Translations under genes and position numbers: made by a program | The notes under the pieces: model-generated | What the model was told of the DNA's origin: nothing | Database searches by the model: none | The model's input: only the letters and a program-made list of their open reading frames with translations | Assembly (NCBI RefSeq): GCF_019745455.1 | Contig: NZ_JAIETD010000018.1 | Coordinates: 16,541 to 80,540, forward strand | Origin: Methylobacterium sp. | GTDB taxonomy: Bacteria > Pseudomonadota > Alphaproteobacteria > Rhizobiales > Beijerinckiaceae | Direction of reading: 5' to 3' | Length of the DNA: 64,000 nucleotides | Part shown: piece by piece, positions 17,328 through 26,574 of the stretch | Layout: the number at the start of each line of letters is the position of its first letter | How positions within the stretch are numbered: the first letter of the stretch is position 1

Positions 17328-17404
17328 CGGAGTGTAGCGCAGTCTGGTAGCGCACCACGTTCGGGACGTGGGGGTCGTAGGTTCGAATCCTATCACTCCG
17401 ACCA
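17328..17404 (+). tRNA. tRNA-Pro (anticodon CGG)
   Basis: 77-nt cloverleaf. The acceptor arm CGGAGTG (17328-17334) pairs with CACTCCG (17394-17400), followed by A and an encoded CCA. The anticodon loop TTCGGGA lies between CCACG-like arms, giving anticodon CGG. The T-loop is GGTTCGAATCC. There is no island or direct repeat beside it, so it does not look used as an attachment site. A GCCGGC hairpin without a T-run lies just upstream at 17302-17324. Confidence 0.96.
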
Positions 17405-17481
17405 ATTTCCCGCCCTGATCCATCGCCCTTTTGTGTCTTGGCCTTAGCGGCCCCGATTGAGGTCCTCGACAGGCGGAAAGC

Positions 17482-19542
17482 TTGCAAGCGGTGCGACAGG
17501 CTGGCGACGTGGAGAAGTTCGACGAGGCGTCGCACGGCATCGCCGGCTGGCCCTTCGGAGACTTCCACAAAGCGCCCCCGCTTCCGCAGAACCTTCCGAA
17601 CGGCAATCGGTGGCCTCTGATTCTGGTCGTCGTGACGGGATCAGCATCGGAACGAGGCGATGCCGCGACACTCGCTTCGGTGGAGCGTCAGGATTATCCG
17701 AATCTTCGAAGTCATCGGGTAGAATCCGGCTGTCTCCGCATCGCAGATGTGCTGGAATACGAAGGCGCGGAGTTCTTCTTCGTCATTCGGTCCGGCGATC
17801 TTCTCGCTCCCGGCGCGCTCGCTGCCCTTGCTCTCCATGCGGCGCTGATGGGCGCTGACGTCGTGGCCGGCTTGCGCGTCCTGTTCGATCGAGGCGTGCT
17901 TGCGGTCGATGCCTCGGCGCAATCGCCGGGCCGGATGAGACCTGCACGCGCTCTTCTGGCTTCCGACATCGATCTTGCGGTTGGTGGCGACTGTCTCTGG
18001 AAGAGGGCGGCTGTCGTCGAGGCAGGCGGCAAGGGCATCGAGGCCACCGATCCGATGACGGATCTCTGGAATCGGCTGTCCGAGCAAGGAGCCGAGTTCG
18101 CCCGCATCGGACGGCCTGTCCTGCTTCAGCGTTATCCGCGCGGCTCGCTGCCGTCCGCGTATGGGAGCCGGTCGATCGTAGCCCTCACGGATACGGGTTA
18201 CACCGCAGGTGCCGGCATCGCTCATCGGCGCCTTGCCGAGGCCCTTGGCCTCGCCCACCATCGCCTGACACATGTGGAGTTGAGGTCTGAATCGCCTGCA
18301 GCAGCGGCGGAGTGGACCAATTCGTTCCCGAAGACCGAGGCCGCTATCGCTGCAGGCGGTCACGACCTCGTTCTGGCGGGCAATCTCCATGGTGCGACCC
18401 GGAGTAACGACATTCTGGGGCGTCTCGGTGCCTCCCTGCCCGTGGCGGCTGTTCTTCACGACCTCTTCCCCCTTACGGGCCGCTGCGCCTTTCCGCAGAG
18501 CTGCGCGCTGATCGCCTCGGGATGCGACGCGCGGTGCCCCACCCCCGATCATTACCCACAGCTTCCGCCGACCCGCATCGCTGAGGTCTATGCCCGCAAG
18601 CGCGCCGTGCTCGAGGCCCCTGGCGGCCCGATGCTGCTGGCCAATTCGGCCTGGACCGCAATGGCGGCCCGGCACCTTGCCGGAAACGATGCCGGCGTTT
18701 TCGAGATGGACCTCGCCTTCCCGACGGGCGTGTTTCGTCCGGAAAGCAAGGCTGTGCTTCGCCAGAGGCTGGGACTGCCGGAAGACGACGTGATCGTGAT
18801 GTTCGGCGCTGTCATCGTCGACGCGCCGGGAAAGGGCTTTGCCGACCTGTCGGTGGCTCTGAAGGCCATAGCCAGGCCCGGTATCCGCTTCGTGGCAGCC
18901 GGACGGCTCGACGACCCATCCGTCTTCGGCCTGCCGGACCTGATCGCGACGGGGCCGATCGGGGACGAGGCCCGCCTGGCCGAATGGTATGGCGCCTGCG
19001 ACATCTACATCACCGCCAGCCAGACCGAGACTTTGGGGCAGACGCCGGTGGAGGCGGGCTTATGCGGTACGCCGACCGTCGCATATCGCTCCTGCGGATT
19101 GACCACGGCCGTCATCGACGGCGTATCGGGATTGTTGACGCCCGTGCGGGCATCAGACCTCGTGAGCAGTATCGAACGCCTGATCGCAGACCCGGAACTT
19201 CGCCGCAATCTCGGCGCCTGGGGCCGCATCGCCTTGGAGAACCGCAACAGCTACGCTGCTGCTGCCCTCAGGATGCACGATATCCTGGAGGTCTGGCTCG
19301 GACCCCTTCCCGGTACTGCAGGGGCAAGAATTCGGTTCTCCCCCGATCTCATGAGATACTTTGCGTTCTCTGCCGATCGCTACGAGGGAAACGCAGCAAC
19401 GCTGCAGGTATCGTCCCATCCTGCGCTGCGGCGCCTGAGGCGCGTCAAGCACAGGCTGATGGGGCGAGGTCAGCCATTCTGGCTCAGGAGGCTCATCTAC
19501 CTTGCGAGCCTCCTGAGCCGCCTTCGGACCGGATCTTCCTGA
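17482..19542 (+). CDS. Glycosyltransferase, GT2-like N-terminal region plus GT4 domain
   Basis: 686 residues. Residues from about 45 to 220 resemble a degenerate GT2-type nucleotide-sugar fold (ERQDYPNLRSHRVE, FFFVIRSGDLLAPGAL). From about 230 to 610 it is a GT4/GT-B enzyme with the donor-site ETLGQTPVEAGLCGTPTVA. The start given is a TTG at 17482 behind AGGCGG; GTG 17491 is an alternative and no early ATG exists. It probably adds sugars to an exported polysaccharide; donor and acceptor are unknown. Its stop overlaps the start of the next glycosyltransferase (ATGA), so translation is coupled. Confidence 0.8.
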   Translation: MQAVRQAGDVEKFDEASHGIAGWPFGDFHKAPPLPQNLPNGNRWPLILVVVTGSASERGDAATLASVERQDYPNLRSHRVESGCLRIADVLEYEGAEFFFVIRSGDLLAPGALAALALHAALMGADVVAGLRVLFDRGVLAVDASAQSPGRMRPARALLASDIDLAVGGDCLWKRAAVVEAGGKGIEATDPMTDLWNRLSEQGAEFARIGRPVLLQRYPRGSLPSAYGSRSIVALTDTGYTAGAGIAHRRLAEALGLAHHRLTHVELRSESPAAAAEWTNSFPKTEAAIAAGGHDLVLAGNLHGATRSNDILGRLGASLPVAAVLHDLFPLTGRCAFPQSCALIASGCDARCPTPDHYPQLPPTRIAEVYARKRAVLEAPGGPMLLANSAWTAMAARHLAGNDAGVFEMDLAFPTGVFRPESKAVLRQRLGLPEDDVIVMFGAVIVDAPGKGFADLSVALKAIARPGIRFVAAGRLDDPSVFGLPDLIATGPIGDEARLAEWYGACDIYITASQTETLGQTPVEAGLCGTPTVAYRSCGLTTAVIDGVSGLLTPVRASDLVSSIERLIADPELRRNLGAWGRIALENRNSYAAAALRMHDILEVWLGPLPGTAGARIRFSPDLMRYFAFSADRYEGNAATLQVSSHPALRRLRRVKHRLMGRGQPFWLRRLIYLASLLSRLRTGSS

Positions 19543-20633
19543 TGCGCGAGACACCGGCGACGCGGCGGATCTTCATCGACCAGACTCATCTACGCGGCCA
19601 CGTCACCGGCATCGAGCGGGTGGCGATGGATCTCGTGGCCTCGCCGGCCCTGCGATCGCATTCCGTCCGGGAGGTCACCAGTTCCGGCCTGATCAGCCTC
19701 GTCGCATGGCAGCAGGTCGGGTTGCCGGCTCTCGGGCTCGCTCACCGGTCCGCCCTCATCGTCTTTCCCGGGTTCCCTCCGGCTCCCCTCTCGCTCGCTC
19801 TCGGCAGTCGCTGCCTTGCCTATATCCACGACCTCTTCCTGCTGACGCGGCCGCGGGAGCTGAACTGGAAGAGCCGCCTCTACATGGCGCCGAGCTTCGC
19901 CCTGGCGGTACGGTTCGGCCGGCGCTTCTTCGTCAACTCATGTACGACCGGCAAGGCCCTTCGGACCCGGTGCCGGCGCGATGCCCTCGTGGCGCTGCTT
20001 CGCCCTCCGGTCCGCGACGTGTTCGGGCTCTCGGACCTCTCAGGGCCGGCCGAGTACCGTGACGGCGAACCCGTTCGGCTTCTTGCCATCGGGACGATCG
20101 AGCCGCGCAAGGATTACGGAGCGGCCATCGCTATCGCGGCGGCCCTCAACGCCGGCGGCATCCGGACAGAGTTGCACATCGTCGGCCGAACGGGATGGGG
20201 CGAGCACGCCTTCCTCGCCGAACCGCCGCCATTCCTCACCCTGCACGGGTACCTCGACGAAGCCGCGCTGAGGACCCTGGCCGGACGTTGTCACCTCCTC
20301 ATTTCCACGTCGCGGGCCGAGGGCCTCGGCTTGCCGCTGCTCGAAGTTCAGCATGGCGGCCTGCCGGTGGTGGCTCCCGCGGGCGAGGTCTTCGACGAGG
20401 TGCTCGGGGAGTCCGGGTTGTTCATCACCCCCGGCGAGCCTGCCGCCGCGGCAGCGACGCTGGCGACAGCGCTTCGATCCGGCCGGACGCGCGAGATGGC
20501 GAGCCGGGCCCGTCCGAACGTTGCGCGTTGGAACGCTCTTGCTCGTGCGGATTCAGGGCGCTTCCAGGCCTTCCTCGCCCAAGGGATCGACGCCTACCGG
20601 GACGACCCGGCGGGAGTGGTCGCACCCTCCTGA
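19542..20633 (+). CDS. Glycosyltransferase family 4 protein
   Basis: 363 residues starting at ATG 19542, which overlaps the preceding TGA. GT-B fold with a GTIEPRKDY phosphate-binding region and the donor-site sequence SRAEGLGLPLLEVQHGGLPVVAP. The N-terminus (IFIDQTHLRGHVTGIERVAMDL) is common in mannosyl/rhamnosyl transferases of exopolysaccharide clusters. The frame is open far upstream, but that part is antisense-like shadow of the preceding gene. Likely function is cytoplasmic-face assembly of a polysaccharide repeat unit with the neighbouring enzymes. Confidence 0.88.
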   Translation: MRETPATRRIFIDQTHLRGHVTGIERVAMDLVASPALRSHSVREVTSSGLISLVAWQQVGLPALGLAHRSALIVFPGFPPAPLSLALGSRCLAYIHDLFLLTRPRELNWKSRLYMAPSFALAVRFGRRFFVNSCTTGKALRTRCRRDALVALLRPPVRDVFGLSDLSGPAEYRDGEPVRLLAIGTIEPRKDYGAAIAIAAALNAGGIRTELHIVGRTGWGEHAFLAEPPPFLTLHGYLDEAALRTLAGRCHLLISTSRAEGLGLPLLEVQHGGLPVVAPAGEVFDEVLGESGLFITPGEPAAAAATLATALRSGRTREMASRARPNVARWNALARADSGRFQAFLAQGIDAYRDDPAGVVAPS

Positions 20634-20911
20634 GCCAGCGGGCCGAATTGCTCACCGTTCACAGCTAACTCGGCAAAGTCGGTCTACTCGGTAACGTGCC
20701 GCGTTGACGGGCCCGCAACGATCCCGACTCGTTAGAGGCGCGCTCGCGGCTCTCATCGGTGCCGCAGCGCCGTTCTGCGCTGGCATGCGGGATGCGGAAG
20801 GACCTTCGCCCTCGGCCTTTGCAGGGCATCGTGGTTCAGAATGGGACAGTCCCGTTCCAAGACGTCACGATCAGGATGACCGTGCGGCGGACGGTTCAGG
20901 GAACGCAACAG

Positions 20912-22378
20912 ATGTTTGAGTTCGGGACCAACATCAGAGGTGAACCGGTGCAGGTGGTGGCAGAGGATCGAAGCCTCGATGCCAAGACCGTCTTTCGGCG
21001 CCTGAGGCAGGGTTTCGGCTTCATCGTCCTCGGCGTTCTGTTCATGGTCACCATGGCGGTGGCGACCCTGACGATGCTGCCCCCTCGCTATACGTCGAGC
21101 ATCCAAATCCTCGTCGACCCGGCCGACCTGCGTGTCCTCGACAACGACATCAGCAGCCGGACGCCTCAGGCCGATAGCGGCGTGTCCCTGGCGGAGAGTC
21201 AGGTCCGCGTGATCCAGTCGGACAACGTCCTGCGGCGCGTCGTGCGCAAGCTCGACCTCGCCGCGGATGACGAGTTCCTACGTCCACCCTCCTCCAGCCC
21301 CCTGATCAATGGGGTGAAGCAGGTGCTGGGGATGGAGGCGCCCCTGGCGGGGCGAGACCCAGTGAACCTTGCCCTCGATTCCCTCAAGCTGAAGACCACG
21401 GTGCGGCGTCCCGAGCGCACCTTCGTGATCGACGTCACCGTCGAAACCACTGTTCCTGAGAAGTCGGCCACAATCGCCAATACGATCGGCGAGGCCTTCT
21501 TCGCGGAAGAGGCGGCGGCGCGGACCGAGGTCGCCCGCCGCGCATCGGAATCCTTGAGCGGTCGTCTCGCCGCCCTTCGGCAGGGTGTCGAGGACGCGGA
21601 ACGGAAGGTCGTCCGCTATCGCCAGGACAACAAGCTCGTGAGCACCAGTGGCCGGCTTCTTTCCGACCAGCAGCTCGGTGACCTCAACCAGCAGCTCGTC
21701 ACCGCCTCGATCCGCGCCGCCGAGGCCCGCCAGCGCCTCGATCAGGCCAAGCGCATGAGGGCCGGCGAGGCAGGGACGTCGCTGCCAGAGATGCTCCAAT
21801 CCCTCGAGATGCAGAACCTCCGCCAGCAATACGCTACGCTGTCGCGTAACACCGCCGAGCTCGCCACGCGGCTGGGCGAGCGCCATCCCGCGATGGCCGA
21901 GCAATACGCGCAGCAGCGCGACCTTCAGCGCCTGATCCAGCGCGAGAAGGAGCGGATCATCGACACGTCCCAGAAGGACTACGACCGGGCAGCGGCCAGC
22001 GAAGCCACGATCCGCAAGAGTCTGGAGGCGGCCAAGACCGAGACCGCGACCAACGACCGCGCCAATGTCGGCCTGCGCGAGCTGGAGCGAGAACTCGAAT
22101 CCCGCAAGGCGGTCTACGAGACCTTCCTGCGACGGTCCGGCGAGACGAAGGAGCAGGAGCGGCTCAACAACGCGAATGTCCGCATCATCTCATCAGCGAC
22201 GCCGGCGCGCGTACGCAGTTGGCCGCCTTCCCCCAAGATCATTCTGCCGATAGCTCTGGCCATCGGTGCGGCTCTCGGCGCCGGCATCGCGCTCCTTCTC
22301 GGCGCAGGTCGAGACCGTCGGCGGTCGAGGCACGGAAACGTCGCTCGGAGCCGAAGCTTCCGAGCCGTCGATGCGTGA
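20912..22378 (+). CDS. Wzz-type polysaccharide chain-length / co-polymerase protein
   Basis: 488 residues from ATG 20912. The first membrane segment is GFIVLGVLFMVTMAVATL, followed by a periplasmic Wzz domain (PPRYTSSIQILVDP), a long coiled coil, the GNVR-like GLRELERELESRKAVYETFLRR, and a second membrane segment (IILPIALAIGAALGAGIALLL) near the end. No Walker A kinase domain follows, so it is a co-polymerase without the tyrosine kinase half. The reading frame is open to 20759, but the extra residues are not protein-like; AGGGAA precedes 20912. It sits between two glycosyltransferase genes and the WecG-like gene. Confidence 0.87.
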   Translation: MFEFGTNIRGEPVQVVAEDRSLDAKTVFRRLRQGFGFIVLGVLFMVTMAVATLTMLPPRYTSSIQILVDPADLRVLDNDISSRTPQADSGVSLAESQVRVIQSDNVLRRVVRKLDLAADDEFLRPPSSSPLINGVKQVLGMEAPLAGRDPVNLALDSLKLKTTVRRPERTFVIDVTVETTVPEKSATIANTIGEAFFAEEAAARTEVARRASESLSGRLAALRQGVEDAERKVVRYRQDNKLVSTSGRLLSDQQLGDLNQQLVTASIRAAEARQRLDQAKRMRAGEAGTSLPEMLQSLEMQNLRQQYATLSRNTAELATRLGERHPAMAEQYAQQRDLQRLIQREKERIIDTSQKDYDRAAASEATIRKSLEAAKTETATNDRANVGLRELERELESRKAVYETFLRRSGETKEQERLNNANVRIISSATPARVRSWPPSPKIILPIALAIGAALGAGIALLLGAGRDRRRSRHGNVARSRSFRAVDA

Positions 22379-22633
22379 TACCTAGTTGCGATTGAACCTG
22401 GACGCGGGTGGGCCGCTTGTTGGAAATGGGTAATACCAGCCGATGTCACGTTGGACCGATGCATGCATGTCCTCGCAGCGTGATGTTGCCATCGTCTCCT
22501 GGACGAAGGCGGTTGTTCGGCTCCGTGGAGATGCTGTGACTGTCAGTACGAATTCCCTCGAAAGGGTCGCTGTAGGTATGCGGGGCGAAGGATCTGCATC
22601 GATCGCCCCTGTCGCCATGACGGGACCATCGCC

Positions 22634-23431
22634 ATGGGCGTGACCCTTTTCGGTCTTGAATTCGCGTCGGGCAGTGCCGCCGACATCCTCGCCACGGCCG
22701 GCATGACAGCCGCGGGCCGGCCGCGCCTCATCGTCACCGCCAACATGGATCATATCGTTAGCCTTTCCGAGAACGCGGCCTTTCGGCATGCCTATTCGGG
22801 CGCTGTGGCTCGAACACTCGACGGCATGCCGCTGGTCTGGCTCGCTCGCTTGAAGGGACACAAACAGGCTCACCGCGTCACCGGGCACGACATCTTGGCA
22901 GCGGTTTTGGCGAGTCCTTGGACGGAAGACCGTCGGGTCTTTCTCGTCTGTTCTGACGATCGCGTCGGAGACGCCGCTACCGAGCGGCTGCACCGAGCCG
23001 GGGCTGAGCCAGGATCGGTCGCGTTTGCGGTCCCTCCGCTCGGGTTCGAGCGGGACGCTGCCTATTCCTCATGGCTCGCGGCGGAGGTGAAGGCTCACGG
23101 GTCGACGCTCGTCATCATGGCGGTCGGAGCGCCGAAATCCGAGATTTGGGTCGATCAGCAGGGTGCTGCGATGGGTGCGCCGATCGTGGCGGCCGTCGGC
23201 GACGCATTGAGCGTGGCGGCGGGCCTACAGCCCCGCGCGCCGGTGTTCATGCAGCGGAACGGCCTCGAATGGCTGTTCCGGTTCGTGCAGAATCCGAAAC
23301 GATTGTTCCACCGTTATTTTGTCCGTTCATGGCGGTTCCTCGCCCTGATCGGTACGGAACTGTCGGATGGACGAGGCGATCCTCCACCGACGCGCCGGAG
23401 CACGGCCGAGGAAGCAGCCTCGAAGATCTGA
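22634..23431 (+). CDS. WecG/TagA/CpsF family (GT26) glycosyltransferase
   Basis: 265 residues. The family features are TANMDHIVSLSENAAFRHAY, the catalytic-region DGMPLVW and the late VGAPKSEIWV, with Arg-rich RNGLEWLFRFVQNPKRLFHRY near the end. These enzymes transfer N-acetylmannosaminuronate or a similar sugar to lipid-linked intermediates. It closes the polysaccharide cluster that starts at 17482. A 255-bp gap separates it from the Wzz gene, so it may have its own promoter; I see no clear structure in that gap. Confidence 0.9.
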   Translation: MGVTLFGLEFASGSAADILATAGMTAAGRPRLIVTANMDHIVSLSENAAFRHAYSGAVARTLDGMPLVWLARLKGHKQAHRVTGHDILAAVLASPWTEDRRVFLVCSDDRVGDAATERLHRAGAEPGSVAFAVPPLGFERDAAYSSWLAAEVKAHGSTLVIMAVGAPKSEIWVDQQGAAMGAPIVAAVGDALSVAAGLQPRAPVFMQRNGLEWLFRFVQNPKRLFHRYFVRSWRFLALIGTELSDGRGDPPPTRRSTAEEAASKI

Positions 23432-23486
23432 AGCGACAGACCTCCTCCGCTCATGCGAACGGCCGCACCGACCCACTGACTGAGCG

Positions 23487-24050
23487 TCAGAAGAGTTCGG
23501 GATGCCGGAGCCTGAGGGCAAGGAGCAGCGTGAGCGTCTTCATATCGGTGAGTTCTCCGGCATCGCTCATAGCCGCCAGCGTCGCGAGCTCGATCTCACG
23601 GACGATGATGTTCTCCTGCTCCTCGGCGAGCCCGCCACCACTACCGTGACGATCCTTGGCGCGGTAAGGCCCGAGGTAGAGGTCCATCTGCTCGGTGGAG
23701 ATACCGGGCATGCTCCAGACGGTGCCGACATGTTCGAGGGCGCCGAGCGTCACACCCACCTCCTCACTCGCTTCCCGCTTCGCCCCCTCTTCCGGGTCGT
23801 TCTCGTCGAGCAGGCCTGCAGGCACCTCGATCAAGGACGTGATGCCCGAGGCGAGGAAAGCAGGCGGCCGGAACTGCTCGACGAGAAGAGCGACTTTGCG
23901 ATCCGGGTCGTAGGGCAGGACGGCGACGGCGCGGCCATGATCCTCGATCTCGCGCTTGATGCGGCTTCCATCCGCCAGCGTGATGTCCGCGACGAGGAAC
24001 CGGCTCCATCCGTCGTGAACGATGCGCGTGCCGCCAATCGTTGGTGCCAT
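23487..24050 (-). CDS. NUDIX hydrolase (ADP-ribose / GDP-mannose pyrophosphatase-like)
   Basis: 187 residues. The Nudix helix GLLDENDPEEGAKREASEEVG holds the metal-binding REASEE core; preceding VEQFRPPAF and EVPAG are typical of the NudF/NudK group that hydrolyses ADP-ribose or GDP-mannose. Compared with NudK the first Glu of the box is Asp. The start is ATG at 24048-24050; the frame is open to 24353 but the upstream part lacks family similarity. It may be expressed with tusA, which lies 127 bp upstream on the same strand, and is convergent with the polysaccharide cluster. Confidence 0.9.
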   Translation of the reverse strand: MAPTIGGTRIVHDGWSRFLVADITLADGSRIKREIEDHGRAVAVLPYDPDRKVALLVEQFRPPAFLASGITSLIEVPAGLLDENDPEEGAKREASEEVGVTLGALEHVGTVWSMPGISTEQMDLYLGPYRAKDRHGSGGGLAEEQENIIVREIELATLAAMSDAGELTDMKTLTLLLALRLRHPELF

Positions 24051-24177
24051 CCTGTCCCTCTCTCGTCCTGCATGCGGTGAAGCGTCGATAGTCAGGACGT
24101 TCTGCGCATCCCGGGTCGATACCAACCAAGATAGCGCATGAATGAGGCCGACCGACCGAAGGACCTTCGAGCGCCGG

Positions 24178-24438
24178 CTAGGGACCGACTGGATCGTGAC
24201 GTCGAATGGTGAAACGTAGAGCGGCCCCTGCCCTCTCCTGATCTTCCAGGTGATCGCCTTCCTCAAGCACGAGATGGGGAATATCGATCGCTGCCAGTGG
24301 ATCGGTGCAAGTGACGGTGATGGTGGCACCAGGGGTGAGCGACCGCAGGGCACGGCGCGTGCGAAGGACCGGAAGCGGACACTTCAGGCCCGTGAGATCC
24401 AGCTCCAGACGATGTCCCGAATCGGTCATCTCACGCAC
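24178..24438 (-). CDS. TusA-family sulfur carrier protein
   Basis: 86 residues. LDLTGLKCPLPVLRTRRAL contains the CPxP motif with the sulfur-carrying Cys at the start of helix 1, and the DPLAAIDIP strand-helix turn follows. Such proteins accept persulfide from cysteine desulfurases for tRNA thiolation or cofactor sulfuration. The ATG at 24429 is an alternative start three codons in. It is the first gene of a possible leftward pair with the NUDIX gene. Confidence 0.9.
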   Translation of the reverse strand: MREMTDSGHRLELDLTGLKCPLPVLRTRRALRSLTPGATITVTCTDPLAAIDIPHLVLEEGDHLEDQERAGAALRFTIRRHDPVGP

Positions 24439-24455
24439 TCCATCACGTCATGCGA

Positions 24456-24488
24456 AAGCCCCGCCCTCGATGTTCGAGGACGGGGCTT
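24456..24488 (-). terminator. Terminator-like stem-loop downstream of the Gly/Tyr-rich protein gene
   Basis: A 15-bp stem (24456-24470 with 24474-24488, one mismatch, 3-base loop) followed on the minus strand by TTT. It lies about 50 bases past the stop of the gene at 24538-24957 and upstream of tusA. Confidence 0.75.
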
Positions 24489-24537
24489 CATCGGTAGAGT
24501 TGGACCTGGTCAGACGGCCCGCTCGAGGCCGTAATGC

Positions 24538-24957
24538 TCAGTAGCCGTAGTAACCGTAGCCGTGGGACGGATAGCCATAGCCGTAGACCGGACGGGCGTA
24601 TCCGTAACCGTAGGCAGGTCGGGCATAGCCGTACCCGTAGGCCGGACGGGCATAGCCGTAATCGTAGTAGCCGTAGCGAGGTGCGGCGCTCGCGGCGAGG
24701 GCGCCGCCGATGATGCCGAGGGCCGCACCGGCCGCCAGGGCACCGCCGACGCCGACGCCGCGACGGCCGTAACCGCGGCCATAGCCCCCGCCATAGTAAC
24801 CGCCGCGATAACGAACCTCTTCGACGTGACCAGCCTGGCCGGCGATCTGCGCTGACGTCACCGCTGCGAGCGGAGCCGCCTGAGCCGGGGTGAACGAGCC
24901 GGCCATCATGCCGATGGCGGTCGTTCCGGCGAGGGCGGCGGTCAGGATGCGCGACAT
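24538..24957 (-). CDS. Exported Gly/Tyr-rich repeat protein
   Basis: 139 residues. The N-terminal signal peptide (LAGTTAIGMMAGSFTPAQA) is followed by VEEVRYRGGYYGGGYGRGYG, a glycine-zipper-like hydrophobic segment (GGALAAGAALGIIGGALAAS), then three 9-residue tandem repeats ARPAYGYGY (residues 103-129) and a Gly/Tyr end. Such proteins are common, poorly understood envelope proteins in Methylobacterium and relatives. The zipper may insert in or associate with a membrane. It is a single gene with its own terminator. Confidence 0.8.
   Translation of the reverse strand: MSRILTAALAGTTAIGMMAGSFTPAQAAPLAAVTSAQIAGQAGHVEEVRYRGGYYGGGYGRGYGRRGVGVGGALAAGAALGIIGGALAASAAPRYGYYDYGYARPAYGYGYARPAYGYGYARPVYGYGYPSHGYGYYGY
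24571..24651 (-). repeat. Three 27-bp in-frame tandem repeats
   Basis: Encodes three copies of ARP(A/V)YGYGY in the Gly/Tyr-rich protein. A tract like this can change copy number by slippage without shifting the frame. Confidence 0.8.
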
Positions 24958-25076
24958 AGGGAAACCTCCATCTCGATAATGAGCCTAAAAGATCACTGAC
25001 AAGATGAACCGTAACCGAACGCCTGAGTTCCTTGCGTGCGCGCGAACACCGCGGAACCGGCGCTCTTCCGGTCGGG

Positions 25077-26444
25077 TTAAAATGCGCAGGTCTCGAAGGC
25101 GGGCTCTACCGAACGGTGCCACTCGCTCTCGAACTTGGCGAGCCGCTCCTCCGCCAGCGAACGGCCGGCTGCGACGATTGCTTCGAGCGGTTGAAGGTAG
25201 ATCGCCTCGTCACGTCCGTTGCCATCTCGCCGTGCGCGGGCAGTCAGCCCGCGGCGCGCGATGGCGAGAGCCTCGGCCGCCACGGCACCGACACTCCGTC
25301 CTCCGATGCTGGCCGCGAGCCCGAGACGCGGCGCGGTTGCGCGCAGGGATTCGCGATCGGCTGCGCTCCATTCCTTAACAAGGTCGCTGCCGTCGGAGAG
25401 CGCGCGGGCATCGTACAGAAGGCCTACCCAGAAAGCGGCCTGCGCGGCGATCATCGCCGGACCGCCGACATCGGCCCCACGCATCTCGATGAAGCGCTTC
25501 AGCCTCACCTCCGGAAAGGCGGTGGAGGCGTGGTTCGCCCAGTCGGAGACGGTGGCGTACTCGCCCGGCATGGCCGCCAAGCGGCCGGCCATGAGATCGC
25601 GGAACGAGGCACCGGAGACATCGTGATAAGTCTCGCCGCGCTTCACGAAATACATCGGCATGTCGAGGAGCCAGTCGACGTAAGTTTCGTAACCGAACCC
25701 CTCAGTGAAGGCCTGCGGCAGCATGCCAGTACGGTCCGGATCGGTGTGACGCCAGATTTCCGAGCGGCGCGACAGATAGCCGTTCGGGCGGCCATCCGTG
25801 AAGGGGGAGTTCGCGAAGAGGGCGGTCGCCACAGGCTGGAGCGCGAGCGCAACCCGCATCTTGGCGGCCATGTCGGCCTCCGAGCAGAAGTCGAGGTTGA
25901 CCTGAACGGTGGCGGTCCTGAGCATCATGTCGAGGCCGAGAGTGCCGACCTTCGGCATGTAGGCCGCCATGATCCGGTAGCGACTTTTCGGCATGATCGG
26001 CGTCTGATCGCGGGTCCATTTCGGACTCATGCCGAGATCGAGGAAACCGATGCCGAGGGGTTTCGCTACGGCCGCAGCAGCCTCCAAATGGGTGTTCAGT
26101 TCCGCGAGCGTGTGGTGAACGTCGGGCAGCGGCGCCCCCGACAGCTCGAACTGCCCGCCCGGTTCGAGGGAGATCGCCCCGCCCTCGGCACCGGCGAGGC
26201 CGATGATATGCCCTGCATCCTCGATACCCTCCCAGCCGGTGCGCTCCTTGAGCCCTTCGAGGAGGGCGCGGATGCCGTTCTCGCCCTCGTAGGGGACGGG
26301 CCTGTTGCCGTCACGGTAGAACGGGATCTTCTCGTGCTCGGTGCCGATGGAGAAGCGCGAACCCGGCTTCTCGCCGGCCGCGAACCAGGCGATCAACTCC
26401 GCACGCGTTGTGAGCGGCGTGGTGTCGGACGTGTCGCGCGCCAT
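25077..26444 (-). CDS. gshA: Glutamate-cysteine ligase (plant/alphaproteobacterial GCS2 type)
   Basis: 455 residues. It makes gamma-glutamylcysteine, the first step of glutathione synthesis, in the cytoplasm. The length, N-terminal RFSIGTEHEKIPF, the GGQFELSGAP segment and RRSEIWRHTDPDRTG are characteristic of the plant-type class found in alphaproteobacteria. The frame is complete. It lies 130 bp downstream of rsmE on the same strand. Glutathione is also the cofactor of formaldehyde detoxification in many methylotrophs; whether that applies here is inference. Confidence 0.93.
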   Translation of the reverse strand: MARDTSDTTPLTTRAELIAWFAAGEKPGSRFSIGTEHEKIPFYRDGNRPVPYEGENGIRALLEGLKERTGWEGIEDAGHIIGLAGAEGGAISLEPGGQFELSGAPLPDVHHTLAELNTHLEAAAAVAKPLGIGFLDLGMSPKWTRDQTPIMPKSRYRIMAAYMPKVGTLGLDMMLRTATVQVNLDFCSEADMAAKMRVALALQPVATALFANSPFTDGRPNGYLSRRSEIWRHTDPDRTGMLPQAFTEGFGYETYVDWLLDMPMYFVKRGETYHDVSGASFRDLMAGRLAAMPGEYATVSDWANHASTAFPEVRLKRFIEMRGADVGGPAMIAAQAAFWVGLLYDARALSDGSDLVKEWSAADRESLRATAPRLGLAASIGGRSVGAVAAEALAIARRGLTARARRDGNGRDEAIYLQPLEAIVAAGRSLAEERLAKFESEWHRSVEPAFETCAF

Positions 26445-26574
26445 GCGCTGCCTCGCGGTGAAGGAAGGGCCGTCCTCCGGTCAAGAGGCATGCCGTAAGG
26501 CGGGGCAAGCATGCCCCTTGGGTTGATGTCGCCTCCTTAGTCCAGCCGACAAGGTCGAACAACGCGCCGCGACG

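Noticed and set aside
25032..26498. Plus-strand open frame of 488 codons opposite gshA
   Set aside because: gshA on the minus strand has full-length family motifs; the antisense product has none.
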